Made by a program: the position numbers and the translations under genes. Below the pieces are notes generated by a model. The model saw nothing but the letters and a program-made list of their open reading frames with translations, did no database searches and was not told where the DNA came from. 19,886 nucleotides of DNA from Chloroflexota bacterium (GTDB lineage: Bacteria > Chloroflexota > Dehalococcoidia > DSTF01 > RBG-16-68-14): the NCBI GenBank assembly GCA_022561355.1, contig JADFRJ010000011.1, forward strand, positions 1-19,886. The letters are read 5' to 3'. Positions 14,511 to 19,886 of this stretch are shown here, one piece after another; position 1 is the first letter of the stretch, and each line of letters opens with the position of its first letter.

Positions 14511-15752
14511 ATGAAGGGCGGAGTCTTCGCATCGATAGATATCGGAACGACAAAGGTCTGCACCGTCGTCGGGGAGGTGGTAGCGGAGCAGCCGCTACGC
14601 ATTCTCGGGGTAGGTATCGCCGCGGCGAACGGGCTGAACCGTGGCATGGTCGAGAACCTGCGTGACGCATCCGAATCGGTGCGCACGTCTGTGGAGCAGG
14701 CGGAACGCTCCAGCGGGACGCGCATCTTGTCGGCGCACGTCGGCATCGCGGGACCGCACATCTCCGGCCAGAACAACCGCGGTATCGTGGCGATCCCAGA
14801 CCGGGACGTGCCGATCAGCCAGGACGATGTGAACCGCGTGTTGGACGGTGCGCGTGTCATCAGCATCCCGACGAACCGCGAGATCATGCATGCGGTGCCT
14901 CGCTACTACATCGTCGATGGCCAGGACCATGTGACCGACCCCGTCGGCATGTACGGCCAGCGGCTGGACGCCGAGACGCATCTCATCTCCGGCCTGAGCA
15001 CGGTGCTGCAGAACGCGACGAAGTGCGTGGAGAGCGCGGGTGTGCAGGTAGAGACGCTGATCGTGTCATCGCTCGCGAGCGCGGAGGCCGTGCTGGAAGA
15101 CGAGGAGAGGAAGCAGGGTGTTGTGCTGGCCGACATTGGCGGCGGTACGACAGACATCGTCGTCTTCACGGAGGGCAGCGTTTGCCACACAGCAGTGCTG
15201 CCCGTGGGAGGCAACCATATCACGCGTGACCTCGTGATCGGGCTGCGCTGCCCGTACCAGTCGGCGGAGGACGCGAAGGCGCTCTACGGCCACGCCATCC
15301 CGAGCGAGATCGATGCCGAGGAGACGGTGGAGCTGGACGTGTTCGGGGCGGAGGGGCGCAGAAGCGTCGAGCGGCGGCGTATCGCCGAGATTGCGCAGGC
15401 GCGGGTCGAAGAGATCTGCGAGATGGTGATCCGCGAAGTGCGCCGCGCCGTGCACGACGACATTCTTTCGGCCGGCATGGTCCTGACCGGCGGCACGGCC
15501 AACTTGGCTGGCATTGCGTTGGCGGCGGAACAGGTAACCGGCTTGCCCGTGCGCGTGGGTGCGCCGCATGGGCTGCAGGGCTTGATCGATACGCTAAGCG
15601 ATCCGGCCTACGCTTCAAGCGTGGGCGTGCTCCAGTGGGCCGTACGAGAGCTGGAGTCCGGTGCGTGGCAGACGCAGCGGCCGTCATTCGCGTTCACAGG
15701 CGACCTGTGGCAGCGATTGACGCGCTTCGTGCGTGTGCTGCTCCCGGAGTAG
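14511..15752 (+). CDS. ftsA: FtsA, actin-like cell division ATPase
   Basis: FtsA polymerises on the membrane and tethers FtsZ. The 413-residue product begins MKGGVFASIDIGTTKVCTVVGE, where residues 10-15 are the phosphate-1 loop. It continues with LNRGMVENL, HVGIAGPHISGQNNRG, SSLASAEAVL, the phosphate-2 motif LADIGGGTTDIVVF (D208, T213-D215) and the adenosine motif MVLTGGTANLAGI. The C-terminal GDLWQRLTRFVRVLLPE is a good amphipathic membrane-targeting helix. The frame is open upstream to 14388, overlapping ftsQ, but AAAGGAGG at 14496-14503 and the conserved N-terminus fix the ATG at 14511. FtsZ follows 15 nt later. Confidence 0.95.
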   Translation: MKGGVFASIDIGTTKVCTVVGEVVAEQPLRILGVGIAAANGLNRGMVENLRDASESVRTSVEQAERSSGTRILSAHVGIAGPHISGQNNRGIVAIPDRDVPISQDDVNRVLDGARVISIPTNREIMHAVPRYYIVDGQDHVTDPVGMYGQRLDAETHLISGLSTVLQNATKCVESAGVQVETLIVSSLASAEAVLEDEERKQGVVLADIGGGTTDIVVFTEGSVCHTAVLPVGGNHITRDLVIGLRCPYQSAEDAKALYGHAIPSEIDAEETVELDVFGAEGRRSVERRRIAEIAQARVEEICEMVIREVRRAVHDDILSAGMVLTGGTANLAGIALAAEQVTGLPVRVGAPHGLQGLIDTLSDPAYASSVGVLQWAVRELESGAWQTQRPSFAFTGDLWQRLTRFVRVLLPE

Positions 15753-15767
15753 GGAGGTGACGTGTCA

Positions 15768-17102
15768 ATGACGTGGGATCCCGAAGAGACGAACGCGGAC
15801 GGCCAGCCGATCCTGCCGGGGCTCGGCGCAAACGGCGGGGCGATGCCGCCACCAGAGCCGGAGTTGCCGGCTGAGGAGCTTGAAGAGGCGCTCATTGAAG
15901 AGGCCTTGGCTGAGGACGACAGGGCCAGAGCGGAGGCAACACGAACAACAGCACGGGGGCTGGAGAGCCCAAGCGTCAGCGAACGTGAGCCGGATGGGGC
16001 CGGACGGCCGCGCAAGCGGGCAAGGAGGGAGAGAGCAATGAGATCAGACAATGATGGACTGCCCCCGATCAAGGTCGTCGGAGTCGGGGGAGGCGGCTGC
16101 AACGCCGTCAATCGCATGATCGCTGAAGATCTCGCTGGCGTGGAGTTCGTCGGGATCAATACGGACGCGCAGGCGCTCGCCCGCTGCGAGGCCCCAACGC
16201 GTATCCGGATGGGCGAGAAGCTGACGAAGGGCCTAGGCGTTGGCAGCGACCCGGAGCGGGGCCAGCGAGCCGCGGAGGAGAGCCGCGAAGAGATCCTGGA
16301 TGCTATCCGCGGCTCCGAGATGGTGTTCATCACAGCCGGCATGGGCGGCGGCACCGGCACGGGCGCGTCCCCGCTCGTGGCAGAGGTAGCGCGCGAGACA
16401 GGCGCGCTGACGATCGCGATCGTCACGAAGCCGTTCAGCTTCGAAGGGACGCGCCGGCGCGATCAGGCCGAAGAAGGCATCGCCGAACTGCGCGAACGCG
16501 TCGATACGCTGATCGTGATCCCGAACGACCGCCTGCTTGAGGTCTGTGGCCCGGACGTCACGGTAGAGGAAGCGTTTAGCACAGCGGACGACGTGCTCCG
16601 ACAGGGTATTCAAGGCATCTCAGAGCTGATTACGCTGCCGGGCGAAATTAATCTCGACTTTGCGGACGTGCGGCGCGTGATGCGCGACGCTGGCCCGGCG
16701 CTGCTGGCGATAGGCCGCGGCTCCGGCGACGACCGCGCGGCCGACGCGGCACGAGCGGCTGTCCAGAGCCCGCTGCTGGACGTATCGATCGAAGGCGCCA
16801 CCGGCGTGCTCTTCAACGTCACCGGCGCTCGCAACCTGGGCCTGCACGAACTGCACGCCGCCGCGCAGGTGATCGGAGAAGTCGTCGCGCCGGATGCGGA
16901 GATCATCTTCGGCACCGCGATCGACCCGAGTTTGGGCGAAGAGGTGAAGGTGACCGTGATCGCTACGGGCTTCCCCATGGGTCCGCGATCGGTGGAACGG
17001 GACGAGATCGACCGCGGTGAGCGCTTCCCGGTTGAGGCGCTGCCTAACGCCGTGGACACGGAGCTTCCCGCGTTCCTCCGGCGGACGGTCGCGTCTAGGT
17101 AG
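15768..17102 (+). CDS. ftsZ: FtsZ, tubulin-like division GTPase, with an N-terminal extension and an internal start at 16038
   Basis: FtsZ polymerises with GTP into the division ring. From the ATG at 16038 the protein has 354 residues and begins like a normal FtsZ (SDNDGLPPIKVVGVGGGGCNAVNRM). In that numbering, GGGTGTG is at 103-109, the T7 loop N205-L-D207-F-A-D210 is intact, and the C-terminal peptide ELPAFLRR (342-349) binds FtsA. The same frame is open upstream to another well-placed start, ATG 15768, with GGGAGGTGA at 15752-15760. This adds 90 residues: Pro- and Glu-rich and acidic at first (PAEELEEALIEEALAEDD), then strongly basic (RPRKRARRERA). Both starts have good ribosome sites, so one or both forms may be made. 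The C-terminal linker is short, about 29 residues. Confidence 0.95.
   Translation: MTWDPEETNADGQPILPGLGANGGAMPPPEPELPAEELEEALIEEALAEDDRARAEATRTTARGLESPSVSEREPDGAGRPRKRARRERAMRSDNDGLPPIKVVGVGGGGCNAVNRMIAEDLAGVEFVGINTDAQALARCEAPTRIRMGEKLTKGLGVGSDPERGQRAAEESREEILDAIRGSEMVFITAGMGGGTGTGASPLVAEVARETGALTIAIVTKPFSFEGTRRRDQAEEGIAELRERVDTLIVIPNDRLLEVCGPDVTVEEAFSTADDVLRQGIQGISELITLPGEINLDFADVRRVMRDAGPALLAIGRGSGDDRAADAARAAVQSPLLDVSIEGATGVLFNVTGARNLGLHELHAAAQVIGEVVAPDAEIIFGTAIDPSLGEEVKVTVIATGFPMGPRSVERDEIDRGERFPVEALPNAVDTELPAFLRRTVASR
16022..16040 (+). promoter_or_regulatory. internal ribosome binding site and ATG of ftsZ
   Basis: AAGGAGGG (16022-16029) stands 8 nt before ATG 16038, inside the longer ftsZ frame. 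It is one of the strongest Shine-Dalgarno matches in the window. It is the main reason to think that the conventional-length FtsZ is translated from here. Confidence 0.65.
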
Positions 17103-17171
17103 ACACGCCGCTACGCCTGAGGATGGGGGTCACGTTTAGGTAGGGGAGGTGTGCGCTTAATCGCGTAACAA

Positions 17172-17213
17172 CCCGGTACGACCGGGAACTCGAACCTCTC
17201 GCTCTGCGAGAGG
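17172..17213 (+). ncRNA. two tandem perfect hairpins downstream of ftsZ, possible structured RNA
   Basis: CCCGGT (17172-17177) pairs with ACCGGG (17181-17186) around ACG. CCTCTCGC (17195-17202) pairs with GCGAGAGG (17206-17213) around TCT. The next structure is the terminator at 17217. Three perfect stems within 81 bp could be the 3' end of the dcw mRNA or a small RNA that ends at the terminator. No known RNA family is recognised, and strand is inferred from the terminator T-rich tail. Confidence 0.35.
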
Positions 17214-17216
17214 CGG

Positions 17217-17264
17217 CCGCGAGCGACGGCAGGGAGATGACATCGCTCGCGGTCTTATCTGTTT
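17217..17264 (+). terminator. rho-independent terminator of the dcw operon
   Basis: CCGCGAGCGA (17217-17226) and TCGCTCGCGG (17243-17252) form a perfect 10-bp stem with a 16-nt loop, followed on the + strand by TCTTATCTGTTT. It is placed 115 bp after the ftsZ stop, between convergent operons. On the minus strand the stem has no T-run, so it acts mainly rightward. Confidence 0.75.
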
Positions 17265-17308
17265 AGAATCGGGCTAATCGCAGTTGCCAGGTGGCTCGAC
17301 CAGGAACG

Positions 17309-17902
17309 CTACTCTACCAGCCGGACGTCAAACGGCTCAACCTGGAGGAAGACACCGTCCGCGGTCTTGGCGGGCGAGCTGTGCATGCCTTCCAGACCGC
17401 CGGCCGAACCTTCGAAGTCATGCAGGCCGAAGGTGATCTGATTGCAACCCGTATAATCCGACACCGGCACCCTGAACTCATAGATCATCTCCCACACGAA
17501 TCCATCGTACTCGGAGTCGTACGTTGGATATGACGGATTGAATGGAGGGGAACTGCCAATGATGCTCTCTCCTGGGTCGTCTCCCCAGCCGGTAATATCC
17601 GGATTCTCCAGGTTGAACTCCAGCGAGCTGGCAGACTGGTTTGGCCCCGCGACGATCACCTCGCCGTCGCCGGCTGCATCGGATACCCAGTTGTCTCCCG
17701 TGGCGCGAAGGTAGTCCTGGATGAAGTCATGCACCGGCGCACCGTCGCAGCTGATCTGGAATCGCGCCCTGTCGCTGCCCAGCAGCTTCTTAAACGTGTG
17801 TGCGCCGTTCCCCCAGCCGGTATTGAAGTCCGAATGGTAGGTGTGATAGCTCTCGGAGGTGCAGAACGCGTCCTTCTTCCCTTTGACCTCCTTGGCCAGC
17901 AC
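17309..17902 (-). CDS. continuation of the interrupted TadG-like protein (C-terminal portion beyond an in-frame TAG)
   Basis: This frame is exactly in phase with the TadG-like gene upstream and is separated from it only by the TAG at 17915-17917 and four sense codons. If translated alone it would start at the GTG at 17902, which has AGGGG about 9 nt upstream, giving 197 residues. The first residues (LAKEVKGKK) complete the DUF5666-like module that the stop interrupts. The rest contains YHTYHSDFNTGW, HTFKKLLGSDRARFQISCDG and EFRVPVSDYTGCNQITFGLHD. These look like an extracellular beta-sandwich domain, which I cannot name. It lacks its own signal peptide, so as a separate protein it would not obviously be exported. 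It is best read as the tail of a 503-residue protein that is broken, or read through. Confidence 0.6.
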   Translation of the reverse strand: MLAKEVKGKKDAFCTSESYHTYHSDFNTGWGNGAHTFKKLLGSDRARFQISCDGAPVHDFIQDYLRATGDNWVSDAAGDGEVIVAGPNQSASSLEFNLENPDITGWGDDPGESIIGSSPPFNPSYPTYDSEYDGFVWEMIYEFRVPVSDYTGCNQITFGLHDFEGSAGGLEGMHSSPAKTADGVFLQVEPFDVRLVE

Positions 17903-18088
17903 GTGGTTCGGCCCCTACGTCGTCTCCACCTTTACTTCAACCCCTCTGCCGATCGCCAAGTCGCCAAAGTTGTTCAGACCGCCTCTGTAGGTGGTGTCCC
18001 CATCAACATCTACCGTGAAGGTCTGTCCATCGGCTTCAACCGTAAAGGAGGAAGCTCCAATGCTGGTAATCGTGCCCTTAATCTTTTT
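17887..18088 (-). other. DUF5666-like module spanning the TAG
   Basis: Residues 246-302 of the TadG-like protein (KIKGTITSIGASSFTVEADG, then VDVDGDTTYRGG and AIGRGVEVKVE) and the codons just after the stop (VLAKEVKGK) together follow the DUF5666 pattern. That pattern is G-x-I-x-S-I, F-x-V, a D-x-x-T turn, G-x-x-V-x-V, then a final A-x-E-V strand. The stop codon falls between the last two strands, which argues that one continuous gene was interrupted. Confidence 0.55.
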
Positions 18089-18823
18089 GATCCCACCGTC
18101 GCCTTCGTAGTCCACTTTGCCTTCCTTGCAGCCGGCGTAGACGTTCTCGTTAGCCACGCCACCACCCGTGCTGGGCCCGTTCATGCGTAGGGCGAAGTAG
18201 TAGTACGTCCCATCGCAGGCGACGAAGGCTTCGCCATAGTCGGCGGACGTGGTTGTGGAAATGAGGTTAGCTATGCTGGTGTAATCCTCATCGTCGGTAA
18301 CGCGGCCATCCACCACTGCTCCGTCATCATCGCAATCTAAGTCTGGAAGCTTGACGGGTATGGGTTCGGAAGGCCCGCTACCACCACCACGGCCGGTAAA
18401 GTTGGATACACCGCGGCCTTCGATCTGTGTGGTGGACGGAATCAAGACATGAATGAAGAATGTCCGGACGTTGAGATCACGAACGACCACCTCAATGGAG
18501 CCTTCCTCGCCGGCGAAATTGCCGGTCGTGGCGGGACTGTTGAAGGTCACCGTATTCGTTGTCCCGTCATTGTCGTAGCCGTTGGCGGCCGCATACGCCA
18601 ACGCCACCTCAGCGGCGTCCTCTGTGCTACCTCCGGACTTTAGCTCGTAGGCGGCGGCGAGTGCGGCGTGGTCGGCGGCGTTCTGTAGTTGGCGGCGCTC
18701 GACGAAATGGAAGCCGGTGTCGATCGCGAGGCCAACGAGGCCTAGCATCGCCGTTGTAAGCAGCGCGATCATGACCAGCATCTGGCCCCGTTCCCCGCCC
18801 AGCTTGCTCAAGAAGCTCCTCAT
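17915..18823 (-). CDS. TadG-like pilus-associated membrane protein, ending at a premature TAG
   Basis: The 302-residue product begins with the TadE/G-type N-terminus: a short basic tail, GERGQMLVMIALL, one membrane segment (about 15-36), then the RRQLQNAADHAALAAAYEL motif (43-61) and the AAxxAAxxYAxANG pattern of TadG proteins. An external region follows, with a Gly/Ser/Pro linker at 143-156, an acidic segment DLDCDDDG (161-168) and YYYFALRMN. The last 57 residues are a DUF5666-like module cut by TAG (17915-17917). TadG proteins are pseudopilin-like parts of Flp/Tad systems. The ATG at 18823 has GGGAGA 7 nt upstream. The gene is third in an operon with two TadE-like genes. Because the frame continues for 201 codons, this may be a nonsense mutant. 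Confidence 0.8.
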   Translation of the reverse strand: MRSFLSKLGGERGQMLVMIALLTTAMLGLVGLAIDTGFHFVERRQLQNAADHAALAAAYELKSGGSTEDAAEVALAYAAANGYDNDGTTNTVTFNSPATTGNFAGEEGSIEVVVRDLNVRTFFIHVLIPSTTQIEGRGVSNFTGRGGGSGPSEPIPVKLPDLDCDDDGAVVDGRVTDDEDYTSIANLISTTTSADYGEAFVACDGTYYYFALRMNGPSTGGGVANENVYAGCKEGKVDYEGDGGIKKIKGTITSIGASSFTVEADGQTFTVDVDGDTTYRGGLNNFGDLAIGRGVEVKVETT

Positions 18824-18842
18824 GGCGATGTCTCCCGCTTCC

Positions 18843-19292
18843 CTAGTTCGTAATCAACATGGTTGAGGAGCTCGTCATGGTGAATGAGGCAATCCCCAGG
18901 AAGTCGAAAATCGGCTCGAACTCGTACTGCGATGTGACCTTGACGTGGCTGCCGGCGATGTTCGAGCCGTCCGGCCATTCTGCCTGAACCGTTAATCGTG
19001 AGGGGCTCAGTCCACCGCCGAACGTCTCAACCTGCTGCGTGACCATACTGTCAGTGTCTGGTTCGGTGTAGTAGTCGCCGCCCGGTCCGCTGGGGTCCGA
19101 TGAGTCGCTGCCATGAACGATGGCGTAACGCGCGCCCTCGCGGGTCGCCTGGGCCAGCGTGTTGTAGTTCCAGACCGCCCGGCCAACGTCCACCATGCCG
19201 AAGACCAGGAGGAAGAAGACGATGCTAACCAGGGAGAACTCGACCAGCGCCTGGCCACGCTCCCCGCGTCTGGGCTCTCGTAGGCCGCTCAT
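18843..19292 (-). CDS. TadE-like pseudopilin protein 2
   Basis: The 149-residue protein begins MSGLREPRRGERGQALVEFSLV, the TadE signature (ERGQxxVEF) in which the Glu follows a short basic leader, then a hydrophobic helix (about 21-40) and DVGRAVWNYNTLAQATREGARYA. The rest is a small extracytoplasmic domain. TadE-like proteins are minor pilins or membrane partners in Tad/Flp pilus assembly. Its ATG overlaps the stop of the preceding TadE-like gene (ATGA), and the tadG-like gene starts 19 nt after it. No other tad genes (ATPase, TadB/C, RcpA, prepilin peptidase) are in the window. Confidence 0.86.
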   Translation of the reverse strand: MSGLREPRRGERGQALVEFSLVSIVFFLLVFGMVDVGRAVWNYNTLAQATREGARYAIVHGSDSSDPSGPGGDYYTEPDTDSMVTQQVETFGGGLSPSRLTVQAEWPDGSNIAGSHVKVTSQYEFEPIFDFLGIASFTMTSSSTMLITN

Positions 19293-19750
19293 TCCTGTAT
19301 CCTCGCGGTGACCGTGCGCTCCACGTTCATGGAGGTGGGGAGGCCGGGCCAGGGAAAGATCGTTGTGAAGGTATAGCTGACGGTGACGTCTACGTTGCTG
19401 GTGCCTGGACTGAGCGAGTCTCCAATGTTTACCGAGACCTCTGGGTTGGTAGGTGAGGTATTCAAGAGCTCTGTGGTCTCCGCTACAACAGCGTCCCGTA
19501 TGGCAGCGAGGTCATCCTCCTCGCAGGAGGGGTTGCAGTTGGCAGCGGCGTAGTCGGCGCCGGTGCGCGCGCTGTTCGTGACCGAAACGTATGCGAAATA
19601 GACCCGCCCGAAGTCGATCACGCCCAGCATCAGAATGATGAGAAATGGCGCCGCCAAGGCGAACTCAACCATGCTCTGGGCGAGTTCGCCCCGGCTGTGT
19701 GTTCGCTTCCGGCGGGAAGGCTTGCTGCTTGGCAAAGGAACGCCTTTCAT
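19289..19750 (-). CDS. TadE-like pseudopilin protein 1
   Basis: The 153-residue product has a long basic leader (about 1-22, KPSRRKRTHSRGE), the TadE motif LAQSMVEFALAAPFLIILML with a membrane helix at about 28-47, and DFGRVYFAYVSVTNSARTGADYAA. Two cysteines (CNPSC) follow, then a beta-rich external domain. It is the first gene after the riboswitch and its terminator, so its expression should respond to c-di-GMP. The ribosome site before ATG 19750 is weak (GAAG). A later ATG in the VEF motif would lose the basic leader and is less likely. Confidence 0.86.
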   Translation of the reverse strand: MKGVPLPSSKPSRRKRTHSRGELAQSMVEFALAAPFLIILMLGVIDFGRVYFAYVSVTNSARTGADYAAANCNPSCEEDDLAAIRDAVVAETTELLNTSPTNPEVSVNIGDSLSPGTSNVDVTVSYTFTTIFPWPGLPTSMNVERTVTARIQE

Positions 19751-19786
19751 CTTCTACGTTAGGTTTCGGTCAAATGTGTTCCAACT

Positions 19787-19823
19787 AAAGAGGCCCATCG
19801 CCTTCAAGCCTTGGCGATGGGCC
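19787..19823 (-). terminator. riboswitch-linked intrinsic terminator upstream of the tadE/tadG operon
   Basis: Reading the minus strand, GGCCCATCGCC (19823-19813) pairs perfectly with GGCGATGGGCC (19802-19792) around a 10-nt loop, followed by TCTTTAGTT. This 11-bp stem with a modest T-rich tail lies between the riboswitch and the first gene and fits an expression platform. The T-run is short, so termination may be incomplete. Confidence 0.7.
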
Positions 19824-19840
19824 GAAAGCTCCGAAGGGTT

Positions 19841-19886
19841 CCGGCAGCCCGGCTGTCCTATCCCGGCGGGGAGGGATAGGACCCGT
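19841..19886 (-). promoter_or_regulatory. cyclic di-GMP-I (GEMM) riboswitch, 3' half; 5' part outside window
   Basis: Reading the minus strand from the edge: ACGGG, then a perfect 10-bp stem GTCCTATCCC (19882-19873) with GGGATAGGAC (19864-19855), then AGCCGGGCTGCCGG (19854-19841). The ACGGGTCC entry to the variable stem and the AGCCGGG(T/C)TGCC exit match the second half of the GEMM-I consensus. The first half, with the GCAAA segments and GAAA tetraloop, would lie just beyond the window. A terminator and pilus-type genes directly downstream suit a c-di-GMP switch controlling surface attachment. Confidence 0.72.

Noticed and set aside
17172..17213. tRNA-like GGTTCGAGT on the minus strand
   Set aside because: It resembles a T-loop, but the flanking 5-bp stem does not pair and no acceptor or anticodon arms can be drawn. 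The simple hairpins explain the symmetry better.
17915..17917. Genome-wide reassignment of TAG to an amino acid
   Set aside because: TAG terminates ftsL, ftsI, mraY, murD, ddl, ftsA, ftsZ, the second tadE-like gene and the tadG continuation here, so it is an ordinary stop in this genome.
17729..18190. 153-codon open frame on the + strand
   Set aside because: It is antisense to the TadG-like gene and its continuation, whose strand is fixed by the TadG N-terminal motif and the DUF5666-like module.

Overview
The window carries an almost complete division and cell wall (dcw) cluster on the + strand (about 0.46-17.1 kb). It is flanked by a divergent molybdenum cofactor gene (cut by the left edge) and by a convergent operon of TadE/TadG-like pilus-associated genes (cut by the right edge, only in its leader). 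The DNA is GC-rich, with ATG and GTG starts, AAGGAG-type ribosome sites and many 4-8 nt gene overlaps. The gene set, a MurC-MurB fusion, a penicillin-binding protein without PASTA domains, and TadE/G genes behind a c-di-GMP riboswitch together suggest a high-GC environmental bacterium. I favour Chloroflexota (a walled Dehalococcoidia-like or related lineage), but this is an inference from general resemblance, not proof.

Layout: moaB/mogA-like (minus, partial) | sigma70-type promoter with three GTGG repeats in exact 10-bp phase | mraZ - rsmH - ftsL-like - ftsI/pbp - murF - mraY - murD - ftsW - murG - murC/murB fusion - ddl - ftsQ - ftsA - ftsZ | a 206-bp gap with three successive hairpins, the last a terminator | on the minus strand, read from the right edge: truncated c-di-GMP-I riboswitch, terminator hairpin, tadE-like 1, tadE-like 2, tadG-like gene interrupted by an in-frame TAG, and its continuation.

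The + strand genes cover most of lipid II synthesis: MurB and MurC, MurD, Ddl, MurF, MraY and MurG. They also encode septal polymerisation (FtsW with FtsI) and the divisome core (FtsL, FtsQ, FtsA, FtsZ). MraZ is the likely autorepressor. murE is absent from its usual place between ftsI and murF.

The points most worth a second look are these: the TAG inside a DUF5666-like module of the TadG-like protein; two well-formed translation starts for FtsZ, 90 codons apart in one frame; a Glu replacing the usual catalytic Asp in MraY; the MurC-MurB fusion; the helically phased MraZ operator; and the riboswitch plus terminator controlling the pilus-type operon. I found no CRISPR array, tRNA, rRNA, insertion sequence or phage gene.
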